DNA from: Halorarum salinum
GTDB taxonomy: Archaea; Halobacteriota; Halobacteria; Halobacteriales; Haloferacaceae
Direction: 5' to 3'
NCBI RefSeq assembly: GCF_013402875.1
Contig: NZ_CP058579.1
Coordinates: forward strand, 2,914,001 to 2,978,000
DNA length: 64,000 nucleotides
Shown here: piece by piece, positions 8,223 through 16,576 of the stretch
How positions within the stretch are numbered: position 1 is the stretch's first letter
Layout of the letters: each line of letters starts with the position of its first letter
The notes under the pieces: model-generated
The model's database searches: none
What the model was told of the DNA's origin: nothing
The model's input: only the letters and a program-made list of their open reading frames with translations
Position numbers and translations under genes: made by a program

Positions 8223-9545
8223 CTACAGCGGCTTCCCCATCGTCCCCGTCAGCACGTCGTCGGGGCCGAGTTCCTCGTCGGCGTCCCAGCTCTGCTCGCC
8301 CGGCGTCTCGTGGTTCAGTTCGAGCACCGTCAGCCCCTTCCCGATGTCCGACCCGACGGTGTACCGACGGGGGCCGGCGGTCGGGAGGTCCACGGCCGCC
8401 CAGTAGGCCGTTCCGGGGGCGGCGAACCCGGCGAGGTGTCGGGGGTCGCCTGGGTCCTCGATGTCGTAGGCGTGGATCCCGCCCTGGTAGAACGACGCGA
8501 ACACCTTCGAGTCGGTCACGTCGAAGTTGTGGCTCGTGCGGAGCGCGTCCGCGGGGCGGTCGGGCGCGGGGATGTATCCGACGTGCCCCTCGTGGGGATC
8601 GCCCGGTTCCGAGTCGGTCGACAGGTCGCCGGTGTCGAAGATCCGGATTCCGCCGTGGTCGCCCGGGACTACCGCGTCCTCGTACGGGCCCGGGAACGTC
8701 TCCGCGCCCACGAGGGTGTACTCCCCGTCCGGCGTCGGCCGGACGTAGTGGGCGTTCGTCTCGTGGCCCCCGAGGTAGCGCTCGTACTGCTCGACGGCGT
8801 CCTCCGGTCGCTCGCCGGCGTCGTCGGCCGCGCCGAAGTGGGCCACCGCGCGCGGGTCCGTCGGGTCGGAGACGTCCGCGACGACGACGCCCGCGTCCCA
8901 GAAGCACATGTACGCGAGGTCGTCCTGGACGTAGATGTCGTGGATCGGGTTGACCCCCGCGTCGGCCATGTCGGGATGGCGGTCGCGCAACATCCACGCA
9001 CCCCCCGATCCTCGTTCGTCACCCTCGAGGCTCACGGGGTTCTCGGGGTCGGAGACGTCCACGATCACCATTCTGGCGTACGCGAAGCTGTCGTTGATAC
9101 AGAGGTACGCGTAGTCGTCCTCGAGATAGCAGTTGTGGACGCCGCTCGCGGCGTCGTAGAACGAGAGTTCGACCGGGACCGCGGGGTCGCTCACGTCGAA
9201 GAACGTCACCCCGCCGGCGCTCCCATCGTCCGCGAGGCCGGCGACGTCGCCGGCGACCTTGACGTCCTTGTTGTCGTCGCCGTGGCCCGGCGCCGTCCCG
9301 CCGAGCAACGGGGCGGTCGGATCGGAGAGGTCGACCGTGGCGATGGACGCGCCGTTGGCGGTGTACGCCCAGTCGTCCTGCACGACGACCTCCTGTGCGC
9401 CCGCGTCGAGTGCCTCGCCGGCGAGTTCGTAGTTCCAGGTCGATTCGCCCGCGACGCTCCCGCTGGCGGCGGTCGCGCCCGCGAGCGCGACGCCGGATGC
9501 CTTCAGGAACGTACGCCTGTCGAAGTGTCTTGAGTGCTCAGTCAT
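8223..9545 (-). CDS. Tat-exported LVIVD-repeat beta-propeller protein
   Basis: The 440-residue protein starts with a clear Tat signal (DRRTFLKASGVALAGATAA, residues 9-27). It has no lipobox, so it is probably released or held by other contacts. The mature part is built of LVIVD repeats. Each has a strand pair, an aromatic-Tyr step and the turn VSDPxxP, visible as VDLSDPTAP, FDVSDPAVP, VDVSDPENP and ADVSDPTDP, with later degenerate copies. Such repeats are predicted to form a beta-propeller on the cell surface; partners are unknown. Its ATG overlaps the stop of the upstream protease by four bases (ATGA), so it is the third gene of an export operon. Confidence 0.87.
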   Translation of the reverse strand: MTEHSRHFDRRTFLKASGVALAGATAASGSVAGESTWNYELAGEALDAGAQEVVVQDDWAYTANGASIATVDLSDPTAPLLGGTAPGHGDDNKDVKVAGDVAGLADDGSAGGVTFFDVSDPAVPVELSFYDAASGVHNCYLEDDYAYLCINDSFAYARMVIVDVSDPENPVSLEGDERGSGGAWMLRDRHPDMADAGVNPIHDIYVQDDLAYMCFWDAGVVVADVSDPTDPRAVAHFGAADDAGERPEDAVEQYERYLGGHETNAHYVRPTPDGEYTLVGAETFPGPYEDAVVPGDHGGIRIFDTGDLSTDSEPGDPHEGHVGYIPAPDRPADALRTSHNFDVTDSKVFASFYQGGIHAYDIEDPGDPRHLAGFAAPGTAYWAAVDLPTAGPRRYTVGSDIGKGLTVLELNHETPGEQSWDADEELGPDDVLTGTMGKPL

Positions 9546-11353
9546 GATTCAGTGTCCGTGAGTTCGACTTCGTCGAAGTCGGCGAATTCGCCCCGTTCGG
9601 CCCGCCGGACCGCGGCCTCCGCGTTCACGAAGCCCGCGCCGACGTTCCAGGGGGTGTACGATCCGTGGACGGCCTCGGCCGTCGCCTCGAGGACGTTGAT
9701 CACGTCCACGGGCGACCACTCGCGACCGTTCATCCTCGCGGCGTCTATCAGCAGGGTGGCGACGCCCGCGGTCACCGGCGTCGCCATCGACGTGCCGGTC
9801 ATCGGCGTGTAGTAGGGCTCCTCGTCGGGTTCGAGTGCGTCCAGCGGGTCGGTCGGTCCGACCGTGGACACCAACGAGTTGCCGGGCGTCCCGACGGCCG
9901 GCCGGTACACCCCGACCGGCCGGAACTGCTCGGGTTCGCCCCTGATCTGCTCGAAGCCCTCGTAGTCGATCTCGTAGGTGACGGCGACGTTCGCGGCGGG
10001 TTCGAGCTCGATCCAGTAGGTCTCGCCCCCGGTGACGTCGGTCGTCAGCGTGTAGTGCTGGTAGACCGGCTCCTCGCCCATCTTGCCCACCTCGGTGCCG
10101 TCCCGGCTGCCCTCGTGGACGGTCACCGTGATCTGCTCGCCGTCGGGGGTGAGATCGAGCGTCAGCGCCAGGACGTCGGCCCCGTTCGGGGCCTCCCAGG
10201 CGTGGTAGTCGCTCCCCGTCCCGGAGGGTCCGAGTTCGCCGTCCCACGTCCCGGAGTCGAGGGTGCGCTCTTCGTTGGTCATCGCCGCGTGGAACCGGCC
10301 GAGGTTTCCCAGCGCCGTCCGGCGGTCGTAGTTGGTCTCGCGGTCCTCGTCGGGGGTGCGGCCGCGCGAGGAGAACTCCGTCACCTCCCGGTCGTCGTCC
10401 GTCGCGGCGACGCAGAGCACGTGGGGCGCCTTCGCGAACCGGTTGAGCGTGTCGACGGCCGGGCCGTCGTTGCCCGCGGCGAACGCGACGACCATCCCGC
10501 GGCGGTACGCCTCCCAGGTGGCCACGTTCACCGGGTCGTCGGGGTTGTACCGGACGTCCCGGGCGACCCCGTAGGAGTTCGAGACCACGTCCGGGTCGAA
10601 GTCCACGTCGGGGTCGTCGGCACGCGCGAGGACGTGGTCCCACGCGCCGACGACGTACGGCAGGTACTGGGTGGCGTTCGTCGAGTACACCGACAGGCGC
10701 GCGCCGGGGGCCATCCCGCGGTACCGGCCGTCGCTCGCGCCCCCGTCGCCGGCGATGGTCCCCGAGACGTGGGTCCCGTGACCCAGGTCGTCCGTGTCGG
10801 CGTCGGCTCCGAGGTCCACCCAGTCCGCGTCCGGACTCCCGAGCGGGTCGTCGACCCACTGCCAGTTCGACTCGATCCGCCCCTCGAAGTCCGGGTGCGG
10901 TCCGCTGAACCCGCTGTCGATGACGGCCACGTCCACGCCCGATCCGTCGTAGCCGAGGTCGCTGGCGGCATCGACCCCCACCAGGCCGCGCGCGTCGTCG
11001 TCGTAGTACTCCAGTTCGACCGCCTTCCGGACCCGCCGGACGCCGTCCCAGCCCGCGACCGTCCGAACCTGGCCGCTCGTCAGGGCCGTGTAGGCCATCG
11101 ACAGCATCCGATACTCGTAGATCCCCTCCCGGAGGTCGAGGTCCCCGGACAGCCGGGCGACCGACTCGTCGTCGGCGAAGACGACGATCACCTCGTGGAG
11201 CGCGTCCGAAGCCGAGAGGTCGAGCCGGTCGTCCACGGTCCCGGCGGCCCTCGCCGTGTCCGCGGCGAGCGGCAGGGCCGCCGTGGCACCGAGCGCGCCA
11301 CCCGCTTTCAGCACCGTGCGTCTGTCGTATCGCCTGCGCGGCTCGTCAGTCAT
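9542..11353 (-). CDS. Tat-exported S8 subtilisin-family serine protease with internal beta domain
   Basis: The 603-residue enzyme has a Tat signal (DRRTVLKAGGALGATAA, from residue 10) and a short prodomain of inhibitor type (about 45-120). The catalytic domain has Asp146 in AVIDSGFSGPHPDFE, His192 in GHGTHVSGT, oxyanion Asn295 in AAGNDG and Ser522 in TGTSMATP. The distance from Asn295 to Ser522 is about 227 residues, well above the roughly 65 of subtilisin. The extra part (about 335-470) reads as a beta-rich domain resembling a pre-peptidase C-terminal domain (GETYWIELEPAANVAVTYEI). No PKD or other C-terminal domain follows. It lies between two LVIVD propeller genes in one operon, which suggests joint action outside the cell. 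Confidence 0.9.
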   Translation of the reverse strand: MTDEPRRRYDRRTVLKAGGALGATAALPLAADTARAAGTVDDRLDLSASDALHEVIVVFADDESVARLSGDLDLREGIYEYRMLSMAYTALTSGQVRTVAGWDGVRRVRKAVELEYYDDDARGLVGVDAASDLGYDGSGVDVAVIDSGFSGPHPDFEGRIESNWQWVDDPLGSPDADWVDLGADADTDDLGHGTHVSGTIAGDGGASDGRYRGMAPGARLSVYSTNATQYLPYVVGAWDHVLARADDPDVDFDPDVVSNSYGVARDVRYNPDDPVNVATWEAYRRGMVVAFAAGNDGPAVDTLNRFAKAPHVLCVAATDDDREVTEFSSRGRTPDEDRETNYDRRTALGNLGRFHAAMTNEERTLDSGTWDGELGPSGTGSDYHAWEAPNGADVLALTLDLTPDGEQITVTVHEGSRDGTEVGKMGEEPVYQHYTLTTDVTGGETYWIELEPAANVAVTYEIDYEGFEQIRGEPEQFRPVGVYRPAVGTPGNSLVSTVGPTDPLDALEPDEEPYYTPMTGTSMATPVTAGVATLLIDAARMNGREWSPVDVINVLEATAEAVHGSYTPWNVGAGFVNAEAAVRRAERGEFADFDEVELTDTES

Positions 11354-11374
11354 GGCGGGCGGAGGAAACCGGCC

Positions 11375-12988
11375 TCATTCGTCGACCCTCTCGAGCACGT
11401 CGCCGACGCGGTCGCTGTCGCGGGTGAGCAGGCCGCCGAGCCCCGCCGCACCCGCCGCCAGTCCGAGCCTGCTCTTGAGGTCGTCGCCGCTGCTGTCGGG
11501 CTTGAACCGGAGCGCGTAGACGCCTGTGTTGGCGTCCGAGACGTAGGTGACGCCGTTCTGCGCGACGGCCGCCCACGTGAACGGCGCGGCGTGGTTCAGC
11601 CCCTCCATCTTCGACTCCTCGGGGACGGCCTCGGCCGCCTGGAAGTAGCCCTTCTCGGCCAGCGTCCAGTCGCCCTCGTCGATCCGCAGGAACCGCGTGC
11701 CGCCGTGGTAGTGGCCGAGGTGGACGTACCCCCGCTCGGTGACGTTGAAGTTGTGTGGGCTGAGGGTGAAGTTCTCGAACGTCACGTTCGACTTCCACTC
11801 CCACTCGTCGAGTTTCTCGACGTTGTCCGAGCCGTCGAACCCGTCATCGAGTCCGTCGGCGTCCAGCAGGTACACCTTCCCGCTGGAGCCGTCCTCCTGA
11901 CCGGAGATCTCCTGACCGGCGACGACGACCCGCTTGCCGTCGACGTACGTCGGGGTCGGCTCGGCGTAGTGGGCCGCGCCCATCGAGAAGTGCCCCAGGG
12001 GCTGGATGTCCGTCGGGTCCGAGAGGTCAAGCGCCCACAGTCCCTGGTCCCAGTAGGAGAGGTAGCCGACGGGCCCGTCCAGCCGCTCGTCGTCCTGAAC
12101 CGTGATGTCGTGAATGTAGTTCGTACCGCCGGTCCCCAGGTCGGGGAGGTTGCCGTCGACGTTCCACTCGTTGACGAGCACGAGCGCCCCCGTCGTTCGG
12201 TCGAACCGGAACACGTAGAGGGCGGCCGACCCGTCGTTTAGGTCCTTCACGCCGAACACGTACTCCGCGCCGCCGATGCGGTGGTACCAGGAGTTGTGCG
12301 GCCCGGTGTCCCAGCCGTCGTACGTGCCCACGACGAGGGGATTCTCCGGGTCGGAGACGTCGACCGCCTGCAAGGCGGCCGCGCTCACCGTGGTGGCGTC
12401 GCCGTCGTCGGCGTCGGCGGTCGGGTCGGTCTCGCCGAACAGCGCGGTGTAGGGCTGCTTGCTGATGAAGACGTAGTCGCCGTCGTCGCTGACCTTCACG
12501 TCCATCACGGCCGAGGCGTCGTTGTCGTTCCGGAGGAACGAGACGACCTCGAGTTCGGCCTCACGGAGTTCGCTGGCGTTCTCGGCGTCCTCGAACGCCG
12601 AGACGTCGAGGATCGCGAGGCCGCGGTTGTTCGTCGGGTCCTTCGAGGAGAAGACCGAGACGTAGGCGTGGTCGCCCTCGACCCGGATCTCCGAGAGCGC
12701 GCCGTAGTGCGGGCTGGTGGCGCGCCCGCTCTCGCTCGAGGGGCCCACGTCGCCGACGCTGTGGTAGTCGAGCAGGTCGACGTTGTTCGTCGCGCCGTGG
12801 ATCCCCCCGTCCGCGTGGCCGTGGTCGCCGTCGTCGGTCGACTCGCCCGACGAACCGTACTCGTGGGCGCTCGCGGTACCGGTGGTCGCGGCGAGCGCCA
12901 CCCCGACCGTGCCCGCTCGAAGCAGGTCGCGTCGCGCGATCCCCGGTTCGGTCGGTCGGCCGTCGCCCCTCGCGGCGGGTTCACGCAT
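11375..12988 (-). CDS. Tat-exported LVIVD-repeat beta-propeller protein, first gene of the export operon
   Basis: The 537-residue protein has a Tat signal (IARRDLLRAGTVGVALAATT, from residue 17) ending near ASAHEYG. Repeats with VSDPxxP turns (VDVSDPENP, LDLSDPTDI) and HDITVQDDE/HNFNV steps mark the same LVIVD propeller family as the gene at 8223. A Gly/Ala/Leu segment near the C-terminus could be a weak anchor. I choose the ATG at 12988, because it places the twin arginine about 20 residues from the start; an upstream in-frame start would add 23 mostly Arg/Gly residues. The protease follows after 21 bases. Confidence 0.86.
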   Translation of the reverse strand: MREPAARGDGRPTEPGIARRDLLRAGTVGVALAATTGTASAHEYGSSGESTDDGDHGHADGGIHGATNNVDLLDYHSVGDVGPSSESGRATSPHYGALSEIRVEGDHAYVSVFSSKDPTNNRGLAILDVSAFEDAENASELREAELEVVSFLRNDNDASAVMDVKVSDDGDYVFISKQPYTALFGETDPTADADDGDATTVSAAALQAVDVSDPENPLVVGTYDGWDTGPHNSWYHRIGGAEYVFGVKDLNDGSAALYVFRFDRTTGALVLVNEWNVDGNLPDLGTGGTNYIHDITVQDDERLDGPVGYLSYWDQGLWALDLSDPTDIQPLGHFSMGAAHYAEPTPTYVDGKRVVVAGQEISGQEDGSSGKVYLLDADGLDDGFDGSDNVEKLDEWEWKSNVTFENFTLSPHNFNVTERGYVHLGHYHGGTRFLRIDEGDWTLAEKGYFQAAEAVPEESKMEGLNHAAPFTWAAVAQNGVTYVSDANTGVYALRFKPDSSGDDLKSRLGLAAGAAGLGGLLTRDSDRVGDVLERVDE

Positions 12989-13361
12989 CGATCGTCCCCC
13001 CCTGCGTTCGCCCCGCGGTTCGCCACGACGGGTCGTCCCCCGCGGAGCGACGGCCACGTGTACGCGGTGCTCGACGTGCCCTCGACCGCCCCGTCGCTAC
13101 CGGACGAGACCGACCGGACGCCCGCCGGCGTACGGGACTCCGGTCCACGATTCCCCCCTGTTCCGGGACCGTCCGTCCATCGGTACCGGGAGTGTTCCCC
13201 AGCATCGACCGCTGATCCCGCTCCAAGGACTTAAAAACAACTGAAGAAAAGTTAAATGTAATTCCACCGTCCGTCTCAGTTTCGGTCGTCGCGACCGCCG
13301 ACGATCGGCCGGCGCCGATCGGTGGTCACACCTTTGTCGGTCCCCTCGAACCGGTCGAACC
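12989..13361. other. 373-base intergenic region between the export operon and the FAD protein
   Basis: No gene is supported here. The notable parts are an A/T-rich island at about 13226-13262 and an 8-bp inverted repeat at 13302-13321. The island contains a TATA-like element on the minus strand, which would give the export operon a leader of roughly 200 bases if used. Short open frames crossing the region have shadow-like Arg/Ser composition. Confidence 0.5.
13302..13321. repeat. 8-bp perfect inverted repeat upstream of the FAD protein gene
   Basis: CGATCGGC and GCCGATCG are separated by four bases (CGGC). The element ends about eight bases before a weak TATA-like CACCTTTGTC and about 40 bases before the ATG at 13362, a position suitable for an operator. 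No regulator is known. Confidence 0.4.
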
Positions 13362-14159
13362 ATGACGGACGTCACCACCGACGATGCCACCGCCGACTGC
13401 GATGTTCTCGTCGCCGGCGGCGGGGTCTCCGGGCTCACCGCGGCGACGTACACGGCCCGTGCCGGCCTTCGAACGCTCGTCGTCTCGGGCGAAGAGTCGA
13501 TCCTCCGGCGCAACGCTCACCTGGAGAACTTCCCCGGCTTCCCGGCCGGCGTGAACCCGCGGCTGTTCGCGGACATGCTCCGCGACCAGGCCGGGCGAAA
13601 CGGCGCCGAACTGGTCGGGGGGACCGTCGAGGACCTCGCGGGCACGGAAGGCGAGTTCGTGGCCACCCTGTCCGACGGGAGGACGGTCACCGCGGCGCGG
13701 GTCGTGGCGGCGTCGTGGTCGGACGCGGACTACCTGGACGGACTCGGCGTCGAGATACGGGACGCCGGGAGCAAGCGCTACGTCGCCGTCGACGGCGTCG
13801 GCCGGACGTCGGTCGCGGGCGTCTACGTCGCGGGGCGACTCGCGGAGAAGTACCACCAGGCGGTCGTCGCGGCCGGACACGGCGCCGAGGCGGGGATCAC
13901 GCTCGTCCACGACGCGGAGGTTCCCTACTACCACGACTGGGTCGCCCCCGAAGGGTACTTCACGGACCGCGGGCGGGAGGTGCCGCCGGGCTGTGAGGAG
14001 ATCGACGCCGGCGAGCGGGACCACAGGGAGGCCGAGTCCCGCGAGACGATGCGCGAGTACTTCGCGGAACCGCACGACCAGCGCCAGCGCACCCACCCCA
14101 GTCTGGTCGACGACGAGCGGGGGCGCGTGGACGCCGACTGGGAGGGGGACGACGGCTGA
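13362..14159 (+). CDS. FAD-dependent oxidoreductase, thioredoxin-reductase-like
   Basis: The 265-residue protein has a dinucleotide-binding motif VLVAGGGVSGLTAA (about 15-28) and NFPGFPAGV, both typical of the FAD part of thioredoxin reductase-like enzymes. A C-terminal FAD-contact motif GVYVAGRLAEKYHQAVVAAG is also present. It is shorter than thioredoxin reductase and lacks the CxxC active site and an obvious NADPH domain. The middle is replaced by a short segment. The last 50 residues are charged and hydrophilic. It is probably a flavoprotein with unknown redox partner. The ATG at 13362 is well supported by the Rossmann strand that follows. Confidence 0.8.
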   Translation: MTDVTTDDATADCDVLVAGGGVSGLTAATYTARAGLRTLVVSGEESILRRNAHLENFPGFPAGVNPRLFADMLRDQAGRNGAELVGGTVEDLAGTEGEFVATLSDGRTVTAARVVAASWSDADYLDGLGVEIRDAGSKRYVAVDGVGRTSVAGVYVAGRLAEKYHQAVVAAGHGAEAGITLVHDAEVPYYHDWVAPEGYFTDRGREVPPGCEEIDAGERDHREAESRETMREYFAEPHDQRQRTHPSLVDDERGRVDADWEGDDG

Positions 14160-14297
14160 TCGGCACCCCTCGAACGCCGACTGATCACCCGGCGACCGTG
14201 CCTCACGAGCGTCCGACCGGCGACGCTCCGCCGTCGAGTCGACCGGCGGTCGTGCGTATCGCGCGATCGGTGGTCGTGGTACCTCGGCCCTCGCAAG

Positions 14298-14305
14298 TGT
14301 TATCC
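14298..14305 (+). promoter_or_regulatory. TATA-like element of the cold-shock gene
   Basis: GTGTTATCCC-type sequence lies about 30 bases before the ATG at 14332, consistent with a leaderless transcript. Confidence 0.4.
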
Positions 14306-14331
14306 CCGACTCGGGACTACGTTCGTTCGCA

Positions 14332-14538
14332 ATGGCAAACGGTAAGGTTGACTTCTTCAACGACACGGGCGGTTACGGTTTCATTTCGACTGACGACGAC
14401 GGCGTCGACGACGACGAGGACGTCTTCTTCCACATGGAGGACGTCGGCGGCGACGACCTCGAGGAGGGTCAGGAAGTCGAGTTCGACATCGAATCATCCC
14501 CCAAGGGACCGCGCGCGACGAACCTCGTCCGCAAGTAA
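14332..14538 (+). CDS. cspA: cold-shock domain protein
   Basis: The 68-residue protein is a single cold-shock domain, a five-strand barrel that binds single-stranded RNA/DNA. RNP1 appears as GGYGFIS (13-19) and RNP2 as DVFFHM. The opening MANGKVDFFNDTGGYGF is typical of haloarchaeal Csp proteins, in which the bacterial lysines are partly exchanged for Asp. A run of six acidic residues precedes RNP2. It is monocistronic, with its own TATA-like element and a hairpin after the stop. Confidence 0.95.
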   Translation: MANGKVDFFNDTGGYGFISTDDDGVDDDEDVFFHMEDVGGDDLEEGQEVEFDIESSPKGPRATNLVRK

Positions 14539-14551
14539 CGACGAACGTCGC

Positions 14552-14570
14552 CCGTCGCTCGCGGCGACGG
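14552..14570 (+). terminator. stem-loop after the cold-shock gene
   Basis: CCGTCGC and GCGACGG form a perfect 7-bp stem with a five-base loop, 14 bases after the stop codon. A pyrimidine stretch (TTCTTTC) follows at about 14582. It may be a terminator or a 3'-end stabiliser. Confidence 0.4.
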
Positions 14571-14769
14571 CTGATGACTCAGTTCTTTCGCGCCACTACG
14601 TGCCGTAGCTGAGGGTGTTCGTCCGCTCCGTCGTCGTCCGCTCCCGACCGGCGTGTTCGAATCCGTCCGAGGGACCGCCTCGAACGACGCGTCCCCTGGA
14701 GCGGATCCCCGCTTCCGCCTCCCTCAAGTGGCGATGGTGGCGGACCCGTCGTTCGGGGGTGGGTGCCGT

Positions 14770-15039
14770 TCAGGCGGACGTGGAACCGCGATTCCAGCCG
14801 GGGTCGTGCCCGGTCTGGTCGATGAGGTCGGACCGGCACGCCGGGCAGTAGTCGGGGGTGACCGACTCCCCCCGGGGGACGTACACCGCGCCGCCGCACT
14901 TCACGCACGCGTCCGCGACGATGGTCGCACAGTCCGCACAGACGTTGAAGTCGTCGACCGTGAGATCGCGCAGGGGTTCGAGTTGTTTGTCCAGAGTGTA
15001 CTCGTCGATGACCGCCTGGCAGCGTTGGCACGGTTTCAT
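14770..15039 (-). CDS. small zinc-ribbon protein with four CxxC pairs
   Basis: The 89-residue protein has CxxC pairs at residues 4-7 (CQRC), 34-37 (CADC), 45-48 (CVKC) and 65-68 (CPAC), enough for two zinc sites. It has no enzymatic motif and no membrane segment. Such proteins in haloarchaea may bind nucleic acids or proteins; the function is unknown. I choose the ATG at 15039 because it is followed directly by the first CxxC pair, and a TATA-like GTATTTAGGG lies about 35 bases upstream at 15071-15080. It is convergent with the cold-shock gene and divergent from coaBC. Confidence 0.8.
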   Translation of the reverse strand: MKPCQRCQAVIDEYTLDKQLEPLRDLTVDDFNVCADCATIVADACVKCGGAVYVPRGESVTPDYCPACRSDLIDQTGHDPGWNRGSTSA

Positions 15040-15274
15040 GGCGATGCACGTGTCCCAACGTGGCCGCACCCTAAATACCTGCTTCCGGAAACCGACGGAC
15101 CCACCGTCCCCGGTTCGAGCCGTCCCGTTTCGAGATCCACGCCGAGGGAAGGGACGGCGGTGCGGTCCGCCGCCACGGCTCCGGCGACGGGTGCGGGGAC
15201 GGCGCGGTTCCGACCGCGGGGCGGACCCCGCGGAGAGCGACGATTTAACACCCGGTCGGGAGTAGGGGCGGGTA

Positions 15275-16450
15275 ATGACCGACCTCCTCGCGGACGCGAA
15301 CGTCGCGCTCGGCGTCTCCGGGAGCATCGCGGCGGTCAAGACCGTCGAACTCGTCCACGAACTCCGCAGGCGGGGCGCCTCGGTTCGGGCCGTGACGACC
15401 GAGGCGTCCCGCGGCATCGTCCACCCGTGGGCCCTCGAGTTCGCGACCGGGAGCGACGTCGTCACCGAGATCACCGGCGCCGTCGAGCACGTCGAACTCT
15501 GTGGCACCGACGGCTGGGCGGACGTCCTGCTCCTCGCGCCCGCGACGGCGAACACCGTCGGGAAGGTGGCCGCCGCCGTCGACGACACGCCCGTGACGAC
15601 CTGCGCGACGACGGCGCTCGGCGCCGGCGTCCCGGTCGTCGTCGCGCCCGCCATGCACGAGCCGATGTACGACCACCCCGGCGTGCTGGAGGCGATCGAG
15701 CGCGTCGAGTCGTGGGGCGTCGAGTTCGTGGAGCCGCGCGTCGAGGAGGGGAAGGCGAAGATCGCGGGCGAGGAGGCGATCGTCACCGCGACCGCCCGCG
15801 CCGCCCGTTCCGGCGAGGACCGCCCGCTCGCGGGCCGCCGCGTCGTCGTCACCGCCGGGGCGACGAGCGAACCCGTCGACCCCATCCGCGTGCTCACGAA
15901 CCGCGCGTCGGGGCGGACCGGGCGGGCGGTCGCGCGCGCCTGCCACGTGCTCGGAGCCGACGTGACCCTGCTCCACGACGGCGGCGAGGTGCCGTACGCG
16001 GACGTCGTGTCCGTCGGGACGGCCGCCGAGATGACCGACGCCGCGCTCGAAGCCTGCGCGGACGCTGACGCGCTGGTCTCAGCGGCGGCCGTCTCGGACT
16101 ACACGGTCGAGCCGGCAGCGGAGAAGATCCGGTCGGGCGAGGAGTCGCTCACGCTCGAACTGCGGCCGACGCCCAAGCTCGTCGACGCCGTGCGCGAGGC
16201 GCGCCCCGACCTGGCCATCGTCGGGTTCAAGGCGGAGACGGACGGCGACGACGAGGCGATGGCCGAGGAGGCCCGCGAACTGCTCGGCCGCGTCGGCCTC
16301 TCGTTCGTCGTCGCGAACGACGCGTCGGTGATGGGCGGGGAGACCACCCGGGCGCTGTTCGTGCGGGAGACCGACCTCGCGGAGTACGAGGGGACGAAAC
16401 ACGGCCTCGGCGTGCGCGTCGCGACGGAACTGTCCGGGGAACTCGGCTGA
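15275..16450 (+). CDS. coaBC: bifunctional phosphopantothenoylcysteine decarboxylase/phosphopantothenate-cysteine ligase
   Basis: The 391-residue enzyme carries two steps of coenzyme A synthesis. The N-terminal flavoprotein domain (about 1-185) has GVSGSIAAVK and the substrate-recognition clamp PAMHEPMYDHP. The C-terminal CTP-dependent ligase domain (about 188-391) has VVTAGATSEPVDPIRVLTN, RASGRTGRAVA and, later, VGFKAET. Length and order match archaeal and bacterial CoaBC (Dfp). The ATG at 15275 follows a TATA-like GATTTAACA by about 25 bases. It appears monocistronic; the Mrp operon starts 126 bases downstream with its own promoter region. Confidence 0.95.
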   Translation: MTDLLADANVALGVSGSIAAVKTVELVHELRRRGASVRAVTTEASRGIVHPWALEFATGSDVVTEITGAVEHVELCGTDGWADVLLLAPATANTVGKVAAAVDDTPVTTCATTALGAGVPVVVAPAMHEPMYDHPGVLEAIERVESWGVEFVEPRVEEGKAKIAGEEAIVTATARAARSGEDRPLAGRRVVVTAGATSEPVDPIRVLTNRASGRTGRAVARACHVLGADVTLLHDGGEVPYADVVSVGTAAEMTDAALEACADADALVSAAAVSDYTVEPAAEKIRSGEESLTLELRPTPKLVDAVREARPDLAIVGFKAETDGDDEAMAEEARELLGRVGLSFVVANDASVMGGETTRALFVRETDLAEYEGTKHGLGVRVATELSGELG

Positions 16451-16576
16451 CCGCCGCCCGCCGGATCGACCTCGACACGTGTATCCCGAATCACAACGAT
16501 TTTGATTGGCTCATCCGAACCTTCGCCCAACGAACGTGATTGCCACTAGCTACCGTTCTGCGGCTCTATCGACGCG

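Noticed and set aside
13097-13513. 138-residue minus frame over the long intergenic region and the FAD gene start
   Set aside because: It runs antisense to a clear Rossmann domain and has shadow composition.
14653-16068. 471-residue frame spanning the zinc-ribbon and coaBC region
   Set aside because: The C-terminal two thirds is almost pure Arg/Gly/Ala from the wrong frame of coaBC.
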